From Bacteroidetes bacterium HGW-Bacteroidetes-10 (GTDB taxonomy: Bacteria > Bacteroidota > Bacteroidia > Bacteroidales > UBA932): a stretch of DNA of 64,000 nucleotides. The DNA lies in NCBI GenBank assembly GCA_002842695.1, contig PHDT01000004.1:1-64000 (forward strand), in the 5' to 3' direction. A program made the translations under genes and the position numbers. Below the pieces are notes generated by a model. That model was not told the origin of the DNA. It worked only from the letters and a program-made list of their open reading frames with translations, and did not search any database. This document shows, piece after piece, positions 1 to 7,100 of the stretch; position 1 is the stretch's first letter, and every line of letters starts with the position of its first letter.

Positions 1-709
1 CAGCGGTACTGCCGGTTCAATTACAGTAACCGGTCTCACCAATGGAACTGCATATACTTTTACAGTAACAGCCACAAATACAATTGGTACCAGTTTAGCA
101 AGTTCTGCTTCAAATTCAATAACGCCATCAGTAATACCAGTAGTAACCAACCCAACAACTGGTAAGGTATGGATGAACAGGAATTTAGGTGCCACTCAAG
201 TTGCAACAAGCAGCTCCGATGAAGCAGCATATGGTGATTTATACCAATGGGGAAGAGCAGCCGATGGGCACCAAATCAGAACATCAAGCACAACCAGCAC
301 CTTGTCAATCACAGACGCACCGGGTAATGTAGGCTTTATATTAGCACCAAGTTCCCCTTACGATTGGCGCAGCCCGCAAAACGCCAACTTATGGAAGGGA
401 GAGACTGGCACCAACAACCCATGCCCGAGCGGTTTTAGAGTACCTACCGATGCTGAATTTGATGCCGAGCGAGCAAGTTGGACTTCACAAAATTCCGCAG
501 GCGCTTTCGCAAGTCCTTTAAAACTTACCTCAGCTGGCTTGCGCAGTGATGAAGGTTTGCTCAGCAGTGTTGGTTCCGACGGCTACTATTGGACGAGTAG
601 CACCCCTAATGCCACTCTCTCGCGCACCCTGGGCTTCACAAGTTCCTTGGCCTTCATGAACAACTACAGGCGGGCACGCGGCCAGGCTGTGCGCTGCATC
701 AAAGATTAG
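1..709 (+). CDS. FN3 and FISUMP-domain surface protein, 5' end outside window
   Basis: The reading frame is open from base 2, so this is the last 235 residues of a longer protein; the first ATG in the window is internal. Residues 1 to about 45 look like the end of a fibronectin type III repeat (NGTAYTFTVTATN). From about residue 55 there is a Fibrobacter succinogenes major paralogous domain (FISUMP), with VWMNRNLGAT, YQWGR, NPCPSGFRVPTDAEF, YYWTSS and a closing AVRCIKD. The two conserved cysteines may form a disulfide. Such domains occur in secreted or lipid-anchored Bacteroidetes proteins of unknown ligand. It lies 38 bp upstream of the small peptide gene and shares its domain with the lipoprotein after that. 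The signal peptide, if any, is outside the window. Confidence 0.8.
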   Translation, partial: SGTAGSITVTGLTNGTAYTFTVTATNTIGTSLASSASNSITPSVIPVVTNPTTGKVWMNRNLGATQVATSSSDEAAYGDLYQWGRAADGHQIRTSSTTSTLSITDAPGNVGFILAPSSPYDWRSPQNANLWKGETGTNNPCPSGFRVPTDAEFDAERASWTSQNSAGAFASPLKLTSAGLRSDEGLLSSVGSDGYYWTSSTPNATLSRTLGFTSSLAFMNNYRRARGQAVRCIKD

Positions 710-747
710 CTCTCATTTTATTGACTCACCATTTATATTTAATTACT

Positions 748-909
748 ATGAATAAACGACAAAATGTACGAACAAGTGACACAGCAGTTTTTACAAATAT
801 TTGTAGTGTCGACCAATACTATGAACCGCCTTTTATAGAGGTAATTGAAGTCTCAGTTGAGAAGGGATTTGCCGATTCTGCCACTGACTTTGGTGAGGGT
901 GCCTGGTAA
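748..909 (+). CDS. 53-residue peptide, candidate precursor peptide
   Basis: This encodes 53 residues with no signal peptide or membrane segment. I use the ATG at 748; the TTG at 721 in the same frame is less likely. The N-terminal third is basic and polar. The C-terminal part (residues 25-53) begins YEPPFIEVIEV, has EKGFADS, and ends in an acidic, Gly-rich tail closing with Trp. Short Bacteroidales proteins with a Y-E-x-P-x-I-E-V-I-E segment followed by a variable acidic tail are familiar to me, but I know no established function for them. It sits 11 bp before a fimbrillin-like lipoprotein gene and 1.8 kb before kinase, peptidase and PqqD genes. I infer that it could be the substrate of that locus, with a leader before about residue 40. 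That role is a hypothesis. Confidence 0.6.
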   Translation: MNKRQNVRTSDTAVFTNICSVDQYYEPPFIEVIEVSVEKGFADSATDFGEGAW

Positions 910-920
910 TTACTAATTGA

Positions 921-2618
921 ATGAATAACAGATTATTTATGAAAAATATATTTATCAAGAATATCACTCCGGTACTTTTAGTGGTTTTAATTCTCGCTCT
1001 CTCCTCTTGTACCAAAGAGCAATCAGAGAGTGCTGCCACCGGTGTCACGTCTCAGAAAATCCGTATTACTGGTTCGGATGCAAACGCAACCACAAAAACT
1101 ACACTCAACGGACTTGTTACCTCTTGGAGTACTGGGGATGAAGTTGGAATTTATTCTCCCACTGCCAGACCAACATCAGGTGAAGCGGATGGTGTTACTA
1201 ACAGACGATTCAGTGCAGTCACAGCCGGTTACTCTTCTGCTTTTACTGCAATTTCCGGTAATGAAATGTACTGGGGAACTGCCAATCCGCATATGTTCTA
1301 CGCCTACTATCCATATTCTGCTGCTGCTTTTGTGGATTTGCCAGATTATCCTGAGTTTGATGAACGTTATGTGGCCCCTGGTACCTTCTGGCCTAAAGTT
1401 AAATTTACTCTCCCTAAAGACCAAGTACAATCCTCGGCAAATAATAACTCACACATAGGGGCATTAGATGCTATGATTGCTACTCCTGTTTCAATTGTAC
1501 CCGGTACTACAGGTGAACAATCTGTTGTGAATTTCAGTTACAACCATGTTTTTTCAATTCTTGAGTTCCAGATTAAAGGAACAGGAAGTTTGCAGAAAAT
1601 TTCGGTCTCAAGTGCGGGAGTTCTTGCCGTTGCCAATCGTATTATTGATATTTCTCAGACTACTCCTGCCGCTGGAGTCCCATATACAGTATTTGAAGAG
1701 GGTACTGCAAGCAGCGAAGCTTCGGTTACGCTTACTACTCCGGCTGCTCTCGACGGCACTACTGCAACAAGTGTTTACATGATGATAACACCGGGTTCTC
1801 CGTCGGGAGAGATTTACATTGGATTACTTATAGATGGAGAGTGGAAGTATATCAGGAGAAATGCTGCACCGGGAACAGGTTTTGCCAGAAGTAAAAAGTA
1901 TATAGTTGCTCTCAACAGCTCAGATGCCACAGTAGTTGCACCTTATTATGATGTTTTAGGCACTCCAACCCCGGGAGTTTTAATAGCAGGACGCTTCTGG
2001 GCTCCGGTTAATGCCGGTTATAGTGAAACAGAGCGCTACGGACTGATGTATCAGTGGGGTAGGAAATATGGTCAGAAATATAATTATTACCCTATAAGAT
2101 TTACCACGGAAACTGATCCGATAGTTAGCAATAGTATGGTTTCCAGATCAGAAGGCAATCTTCCTGCCAATTCTAATACTTATTATTATATTCTTGGCTA
2201 TCCTTATGATTGGAGTAACGAAGATGCATCTTCCTGGGATATGACCTCGTATAATCCATGTCCATCCGGATGGCGTGTTCCAACCATTGCAGAGTTGACA
2301 GCACTGAAAGATGCAGGCAGCACTAGTACAACCAGCGGTATGGATGGATTAAAAGGAATCTGGGTTGGAGGGAATCACAGTACAGACCATGCCGGTAGTA
2401 TATTCTTGCCTAAGGGCGGTTCCCGAATCCAGAACCTTGGTTATTCAGACTATAGGACATATAATGGTTTCTACTGGTCTAGCGATGTTCATACAACAAT
2501 TGAAGATAAAATATCAATGTCTTTCTATTTTTCTATTTCTGGATCTATTAGTATTACAAGCTCGACTCGTTCAGACGGGTTATCAGTCAGGTGTGTAAAA
2601 GAATTTTATGTGAAGTAA
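921..2618 (+). CDS. Fimbrillin-like (Mfa-like) lipoprotein with C-terminal FISUMP domain
   Basis: The 565-residue product has a signal peptide ending in a lipobox (LALSSC, Cys30), so it should be lipid-anchored and probably surface exposed. ATG 939 is an alternative start that shortens the signal peptide to a more usual length. Residues about 45-330 resemble the fimbrillin/Mfa-like family: a T-K-T-T-L-N-G segment, W-S-T-G-D-E-V-G-I-Y, and later F-Y-A-Y-Y-P-Y. Residues about 350-565 are a FISUMP domain (YQWGRK, NPCPSGWRVPTIAEL, YWSS, SVRCVKEF). The gene lies between the small peptide and the nucleotidyltransferase gene, 51 bp before the latter. Whether it is a pilus-tip adhesin, a receptor, or a target of the neighbouring export pathway cannot be decided from sequence. 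Confidence 0.8.
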   Translation: MNNRLFMKNIFIKNITPVLLVVLILALSSCTKEQSESAATGVTSQKIRITGSDANATTKTTLNGLVTSWSTGDEVGIYSPTARPTSGEADGVTNRRFSAVTAGYSSAFTAISGNEMYWGTANPHMFYAYYPYSAAAFVDLPDYPEFDERYVAPGTFWPKVKFTLPKDQVQSSANNNSHIGALDAMIATPVSIVPGTTGEQSVVNFSYNHVFSILEFQIKGTGSLQKISVSSAGVLAVANRIIDISQTTPAAGVPYTVFEEGTASSEASVTLTTPAALDGTTATSVYMMITPGSPSGEIYIGLLIDGEWKYIRRNAAPGTGFARSKKYIVALNSSDATVVAPYYDVLGTPTPGVLIAGRFWAPVNAGYSETERYGLMYQWGRKYGQKYNYYPIRFTTETDPIVSNSMVSRSEGNLPANSNTYYYILGYPYDWSNEDASSWDMTSYNPCPSGWRVPTIAELTALKDAGSTSTTSGMDGLKGIWVGGNHSTDHAGSIFLPKGGSRIQNLGYSDYRTYNGFYWSSDVHTTIEDKISMSFYFSISGSISITSSTRSDGLSVRCVKEFYVK

Positions 2619-2669
2619 GGTGCGGATTCGATTGTTTTGGATGATGCTGGAAGGGTATAGATTAATATT

Positions 2670-3782
2670 ATGAATTTGGTTCCTGAGCAAAATTTGCTGT
2701 TATCACTGATAAAGACCTCTCTGTGCTTCAGCAACAGAGAGGCCTTTTTAGATGTTCCTGAAGGCACGGATTGGAACAGCCTTGTCAATCTTGCTGCCCG
2801 GCAGGGTGTGTTGTGTGTTGCCCGCGACGGATTGGTGCAGATGCCCGGAATCTCAAGGGAGTTGCTTATACGCTGGGAGCTTAGTGTCCAAAAGCTGGAA
2901 GCAAGGAATAAAAAGCAGAGAGCAGTTATTAAAGAGCTTGTCGCCCTTTTTAAGGAGAATGGGATTGAGATGCTTTTGCTTAAAGGAATTGGATTAAGTG
3001 AGCTCTATCCAGATCCAATTCACAGAGAGTGCGGAGATATTGATATTTTCCTTTTTGGAGATTATGAAAAAGGTAATAAGGTAATTGAAGATTTGGGAAT
3101 TGAGGTTGAGAGAGAGGGTTCAAAACACTCAAAGTTCTATTTTAAAGGAGTTCCTGTGGAAAACCACAAAACATTTCTAAATGTGGAATATACCCAAACC
3201 GATAAAAACCTGGAAAAGCATTTACACAGGATTCTTAATGAGCAGGGCTTTGACTCAATAGTTACAGATGACACTCAGGTTCGTATTCCCACTCCCGACT
3301 TTACTGCAGTCTTTCTCTCCCGTCACGACATAACTCACTTTCTGGCATCCGGGCTGGTATTAAGACATTTTTGCGATCTGGCTCTCTTTTTTGAGAAAAA
3401 CAGAGAGAGAATTGATTTTGCAAACTTTGAAAAAGTTATGAGAGAGGAGGGTCAGTTTAATTTAATCTCTTCATTTCTGGCAATTGGTCATCTGCACCTG
3501 GGCCTTCCGCAGGAGAGCATCCCTGAATTTTTGACTGACAGGCAAAAGTTGGGGGGGCTTTCGGCCCGTATACTGGAGGATACATTTTATAATAAATATA
3601 AATCTGTTGACAAAGATACACTGGAGAAGATGTGGGTTCCCCGAAGAAAATTATTTGGTCTGATACTCTTTTTCAGATCGAAATGGAAATTTGATTCTAT
3701 TCTAGAAGGGTTATTTCTTAAATCACTTCTGTTCAGAGTATATCAAAACTTTCAGGCAATAAACTGGAGAAGACATGTTTAA
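2670..3782 (+). CDS. Nucleotidyltransferase-fold protein (NTP_transf_5-like)
   Basis: The 370-residue protein has the minimal nucleotidyltransferase signature of the uncharacterised NTP_transf_5 family: LLLKG at 102-106, then Arg119 and the acidic metal motif GDIDIF at 122-127. The rest is helical with no membrane segment or signal peptide, so it should be cytoplasmic. In some lasso-peptide clusters a nucleotidyltransferase of this kind acts after an HPr-kinase-like enzyme to decorate the phosphorylated peptide; both families are present here. Its last 8 bp overlap the ABC transporter gene, indicating translational coupling. A poor -33/-7 match (TTTG at 2636, TATAGATT at 2656) precedes it, so transcription may come from here or from further upstream. 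Substrate unknown. Confidence 0.75.
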   Translation: MNLVPEQNLLLSLIKTSLCFSNREAFLDVPEGTDWNSLVNLAARQGVLCVARDGLVQMPGISRELLIRWELSVQKLEARNKKQRAVIKELVALFKENGIEMLLLKGIGLSELYPDPIHRECGDIDIFLFGDYEKGNKVIEDLGIEVEREGSKHSKFYFKGVPVENHKTFLNVEYTQTDKNLEKHLHRILNEQGFDSIVTDDTQVRIPTPDFTAVFLSRHDITHFLASGLVLRHFCDLALFFEKNRERIDFANFEKVMREEGQFNLISSFLAIGHLHLGLPQESIPEFLTDRQKLGGLSARILEDTFYNKYKSVDKDTLEKMWVPRRKLFGLILFFRSKWKFDSILEGLFLKSLLFRVYQNFQAINWRRHV

Positions 3783-5454
3783 GATGTACCGCAAATATTC
3801 CAAATGGATGGTGCTGGTTTTTCTCACCATAATGCGGGCAATACTTGAAATGGCCGGGCTGGCTGTTGTAGTTCCTCTGTTACTGCTTTTGCTGGAAGAG
3901 GACGGGATAGCAAATAATGAATTGCTTAAACGGATATATACCTGGTTGAATATTGACAGTTTTGGGACCTTCCTGTTATTGATAAGCGGAGTGGTTTTGA
4001 TATTTACATTATTGAAAAATTTCATACTCCACAAGATTAACAACCATCAAAACGGGTATCTTTTAAAAATATTCTCTCACTATTCTAAATCGCTTTTTAC
4101 AAGTTACTACAACAAAGGTTTGCTCTTCATTAAAGAGAACAGCTCTTCTGCACTTTCTCACAATACAAACTCCGTTTGCTACTCTTATGTTTTTGGTGTA
4201 ATCGGTCCCGCGATAACACTCACAGGAGATCTTATCCTGGTGATATTAATAGTTGTTTCGCTTTCATTTATAAATATTTATATCGCTATAACGGTGGTTC
4301 TTCTCTTTTTTTCGCTGCTCCTTTTTTATCAGATGAAAATTGGAGGGAGGCTGCAAAGAGCAGGAAAGAGAGATAATGAAGCCAAGAAAAGCCAGTGGCG
4401 GGTCACTATAGAGACATTCAGAGGCTATGCAGAGGTAGAGGTGAATAATTCATTTCCCAAACTTATAAATGTTTTTGAAAAGGGATTGAACGCAATTTCA
4501 AATTCCAGAGAGAGGACTGAAAGCCTGAAGAGCATCTCATCTAAGCTAATCGAAACAGGGGTTATTGTTGTAATTACCGGAGTTGTTTTAGCAGGTTATT
4601 TTTTTGATAGCAATGGCGGAAATTTTCGTGTGCTTATTGCCCTTTTTGCAGTAGCCACACTAAAGCTGATGCCTGTTCTGAGGTCTGCTCTTTCTCAATA
4701 TTCGGTTATAAAATCAAACAGGTATACTCTTGAAATTATTAAAGAGGTAAACAAAGAGAGCAATATTGATAATGATATAGTCTCAAATGTTAAAGAGCCG
4801 GTGAAATTTGATAATAAGCTTGAATTCAGAAATGTTAGCTTTGGATTTGAAGAGAGGGAATTGAAACTTTCTGACTTCTCAATTACAATTACCAAAGGGG
4901 AGAGAGTGGGGATAAAGGGGATGTCCGGTTCCGGAAAGAGCACTCTGCTTTACCTTTTACTCGGGCTTTACAAGCCAGTGAAAGGGGATATTTATATTGA
5001 CGACACGCCACTCAGTCAGCAAAACAGAGGCGAATGGCATAAACGGGTGGGATATGTATCACAGGATATATTTATCATGGACACTACACTTGCTGAGAAT
5101 ATAATTTTAGCAGAGGAGACAGACTATGACAGGCTAAATCTGGCAATTGACCGGGCATCGCTCAGAGGGTTGGTTGATAATCTTCCATTGGGTATCAATA
5201 CAAAAATAGGCGATGGGGGCTGCCGGTTGTCGGGCGGAGAGAGGCAGAGAGTTGCAATAGCCAGGGCATTTTATAAGAAGGCAGATGTGTTTCTTCTGGA
5301 TGAGCCCACATCTGCTCTTGATAACAGGACAGAGGAGGAGATTGCCGGAGCTTTGGAGCACCCTGCATTTAAGGATAAAAATATGACTGTGGTGATTGTA
5401 TCACATAAGGATAGTTTACTAAATATTTGCGACAGGATAATAGAATTAAGCTGA
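3775..5454 (+). CDS. ABC exporter, fused permease and ATPase
   Basis: This 559-residue half-transporter has an N-terminal membrane domain with about six hydrophobic segments (roughly residues 10-325) and a C-terminal ATPase. Visible ATPase motifs are Walker A GMSGSGKST at 382-390, signature LSGGE at 485-489 and Walker B VFLLDEP from about 505. There is no N-terminal C39 peptidase domain, so any leader must be cut by another enzyme; a soluble S26-type peptidase is encoded two genes downstream. The fused permease-ATPase layout is typical of exporters of peptides or lipids. It overlaps the preceding gene by 8 bp and its TGA is directly followed by the next ATG, so the five genes are probably translated together. 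A peptide substrate is inferred from context. Confidence 0.85.
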   Translation: MFKMYRKYSKWMVLVFLTIMRAILEMAGLAVVVPLLLLLLEEDGIANNELLKRIYTWLNIDSFGTFLLLISGVVLIFTLLKNFILHKINNHQNGYLLKIFSHYSKSLFTSYYNKGLLFIKENSSSALSHNTNSVCYSYVFGVIGPAITLTGDLILVILIVVSLSFINIYIAITVVLLFFSLLLFYQMKIGGRLQRAGKRDNEAKKSQWRVTIETFRGYAEVEVNNSFPKLINVFEKGLNAISNSRERTESLKSISSKLIETGVIVVITGVVLAGYFFDSNGGNFRVLIALFAVATLKLMPVLRSALSQYSVIKSNRYTLEIIKEVNKESNIDNDIVSNVKEPVKFDNKLEFRNVSFGFEERELKLSDFSITITKGERVGIKGMSGSGKSTLLYLLLGLYKPVKGDIYIDDTPLSQQNRGEWHKRVGYVSQDIFIMDTTLAENIILAEETDYDRLNLAIDRASLRGLVDNLPLGINTKIGDGGCRLSGGERQRVAIARAFYKKADVFLLDEPTSALDNRTEEEIAGALEHPAFKDKNMTVVIVSHKDSLLNICDRIIELS

Positions 5455-6369
5455 ATGGGAATCAGGCATAAATATAGAATTGCAAATCAAAGGATAGAGA
5501 TTGATACGGAGTTTCCGGACAGCCTCTCAGGAGTTCTGCCGGGTTTTGTTCATTTTCATGACTCAGCCAACGATAATGAACCTTTAATTCAATTGTCAGA
5601 AGAATTTGAATCCGAGGAGACGGCATTTTTATCAGAAGATGTGGGAAATAAAGTAATTCATACTTTTAGTCTTGAAGAGGATGCCTGCAGGCTTAGCAAA
5701 AACGGCAACAGATATCTCTTTACAATTGAAGAAAAAGGGGGCGCAGCTTCATCTGAGTTTGCTATGGAGATTGGCTCGCCAAATATAAGATTCAGGGTAA
5801 CGCCCGAATCAGGTAAGGGAAGCATTGCCCTCCCAAATCCTGTGCATCTGAAATTTTCACTTTGGATGGCACTTGCATTCACGGGAATTCCCAGGAAATT
5901 TTCTGCACTCCACTCATCTGTTATAATTTATAATAACAGCGCAGTGCTTTTTCTCGGGGAGTCAGGAACCGGCAAAAGCACACATACGAGGCTCTGGCTT
6001 AACCATATTAAAGGGAGCAGACTTCTAAACGATGACAGCCCTGTTTTGAGTATTGAAGATGGTGAGCCGGTTGTTCACGGTTCGCCCTGGAGCGGAAAGG
6101 GTCAGGTATATATTAACGAGAGCTATCCTGTAAAGGCAGTTGTCAGGATAAAACAACATCCCTGTAATAAACTGCAAAAGCTTAACACACTGGAGTCCTT
6201 TGGAGCACTTTACCCTTCATTCCCTCCGGCTTTTTTAAAGGATAATTTCTTTGAGGGACATATTTGCGAAATAATTTCAAAGGTAATCTCAACAACACCC
6301 GTATTTCTGCTGCACTGCCTGCCGGACAGAGAGGCCGCAGAGATGGTTAAGGAGACATTATATAAATGA
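5455..6369 (+). CDS. HPr-kinase-like protein
   Basis: The 304-residue protein has the C-terminal fold of HPr kinase/phosphorylase: LHSSV with His153, P-loop GESGTGKST at 168-176, LNDDSPV at 191-197 and HGSPWSGK at 208-215. The N-terminal 130 residues are unlike the HprK N-domain. Homologues encoded near PqqD-like proteins act on peptides; in some lasso-peptide clusters they phosphorylate the C-terminal residue. No ptsH (HPr) gene is present here, which argues against carbon-catabolite control. The ATG starts right after the exporter stop codon, and the 3' end overlaps the peptidase gene by 4 bp. I infer that it modifies the locus peptide; kinase activity and target are unproven. Confidence 0.75.
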   Translation: MGIRHKYRIANQRIEIDTEFPDSLSGVLPGFVHFHDSANDNEPLIQLSEEFESEETAFLSEDVGNKVIHTFSLEEDACRLSKNGNRYLFTIEEKGGAASSEFAMEIGSPNIRFRVTPESGKGSIALPNPVHLKFSLWMALAFTGIPRKFSALHSSVIIYNNSAVLFLGESGTGKSTHTRLWLNHIKGSRLLNDDSPVLSIEDGEPVVHGSPWSGKGQVYINESYPVKAVVRIKQHPCNKLQKLNTLESFGALYPSFPPAFLKDNFFEGHICEIISKVISTTPVFLLHCLPDREAAEMVKETLYK

Positions 6370-6821
6370 AAAAGATTATAGCAAATCTTGATGCTCTTAA
6401 AATTATTGAGGAGGGCATTAAAGCAGGTATAAGTGTCCGCCTCACAGTGCGCGGAAACAGTATGAGTCCCGTACTAAAAGATGGTGCAGACATTGTAACT
6501 CTCCACCCGGTCATCCCTGAGAAACTTAAAACAGGAGATGTAATTCTCTTTCGCTATAAAGAGTCTTTCCTGCTGCACAGAATTGTTGAAATCCGGGGGT
6601 ATGGCCAGCCGGATGCGAAGATTGTTACAAAGGGAGATGCCCTGGAACAAAAAGAGGTGACATGTTATTCAGATGTAGTTGCACTGGCAGAGTTGCCCAA
6701 AATTGGAATTATAAAATTATCCGGAAGAAGAGGCCGGATATTTCTGAGCAGAGTGAATAAATACATAAAGAGAAAGTTGAATCTAAATCACATAACATCA
6801 AGTAATGAAACTAATACCTGA
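6366..6821 (+). CDS. Soluble S24/S26-family peptidase
   Basis: The 151-residue protein matches the signal-peptidase clan: VRGNSMSPVLKDGD-like box with presumed nucleophile Ser32, GDVILFRY at 57-64, LLHRIVE with His71, and TKGDALE at 88-94. A His in place of the bacterial Lys resembles the ER/SipW type, which uses a Ser/His pair. Unlike SipW it has no N-terminal membrane anchor and no signal peptide, so it is probably cytoplasmic. It overlaps the kinase-like gene by 4 bp and the PqqD-like gene by 17 bp. In this context it is the best candidate for removing the leader of the locus peptide before export. A LexA-like repressor is unlikely because no DNA-binding domain is visible. Confidence 0.75.
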   Translation: MKKIIANLDALKIIEEGIKAGISVRLTVRGNSMSPVLKDGADIVTLHPVIPEKLKTGDVILFRYKESFLLHRIVEIRGYGQPDAKIVTKGDALEQKEVTCYSDVVALAELPKIGIIKLSGRRGRIFLSRVNKYIKRKLNLNHITSSNETNT

Positions 6822-7074
6822 TTTGACATTGCGCGAAATTGCCGGCGAGAAGATGCTGGTTTTAAATGGAAGCGCAGGCATTGACCTGACCAAAGTGGTG
6901 ATGTTAAACACTACTGCTGAATATTTATGGAACTCTCTGAAGGAAAGGGAGTTTACTAATGAAGATGTAGAGGAGCTGCTAATTCAGAAATATGATATAG
7001 AAAAAGAACAGGCAGTAACCGATGCCGGAAACTGGATCCGGTCAATGATTAATGCCTGTCTTATTATTTTGTAA
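6805..7074 (+). CDS. PqqD-like peptide chaperone
   Basis: This is an 89-residue stand-alone PqqD-family protein (RiPP recognition element). Visible features are an N-terminal beta part (LTLREIAGEKMLVL), the NTTAEYLWNSL helix around residues 36-46, and EDVEELLIQKYDIEKEQAVTD in the C-terminal half (residues about 53-73). PqqD and related domains bind the leader of a precursor peptide and present it to modifying enzymes. The gene overlaps the peptidase gene by 17 bp and ends the five-gene set, facing the TonB-receptor gene. Its presence is the strongest single reason to read this locus as a ribosomal peptide pathway. No radical-SAM enzyme, cyclase, lanthipeptide synthetase or lasso B2 protease is encoded nearby. 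Confidence 0.8.
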   Translation: MKLIPDLTLREIAGEKMLVLNGSAGIDLTKVVMLNTTAEYLWNSLKEREFTNEDVEELLIQKYDIEKEQAVTDAGNWIRSMINACLIIL

Positions 7075-7081
7075 TTTCTGT

Positions 7082-7100
7082 TTATAAGTTCAGCTTATAA
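7082..7100. terminator. Small hairpin between convergent genes
   Basis: TTATAAG (7082-7088) and CTTATAA (7094-7100) form a 7-bp perfect inverted repeat around loop TTCAG. It covers the stop codon of the TonB receptor and follows the PqqD-like gene by 8 bp. The stem is AT-rich and lacks a T tract, so it is at best a weak terminator. The same bases can also be read as an 11-bp direct repeat (TTATAAGTTCA twice). Confidence 0.35.

Noticed and set aside
5455..6369. True HPr kinase of carbon control
   Set aside because: N-domain differs, ptsH is absent and the neighbours are export genes.
748..7074. Lasso-peptide cluster
   Set aside because: PqqD-like, kinase-like and nucleotidyltransferase genes fit, but the cyclase (asparagine-synthetase-like) and B2 protease are absent from this window, so I do not call it a lasso cluster.
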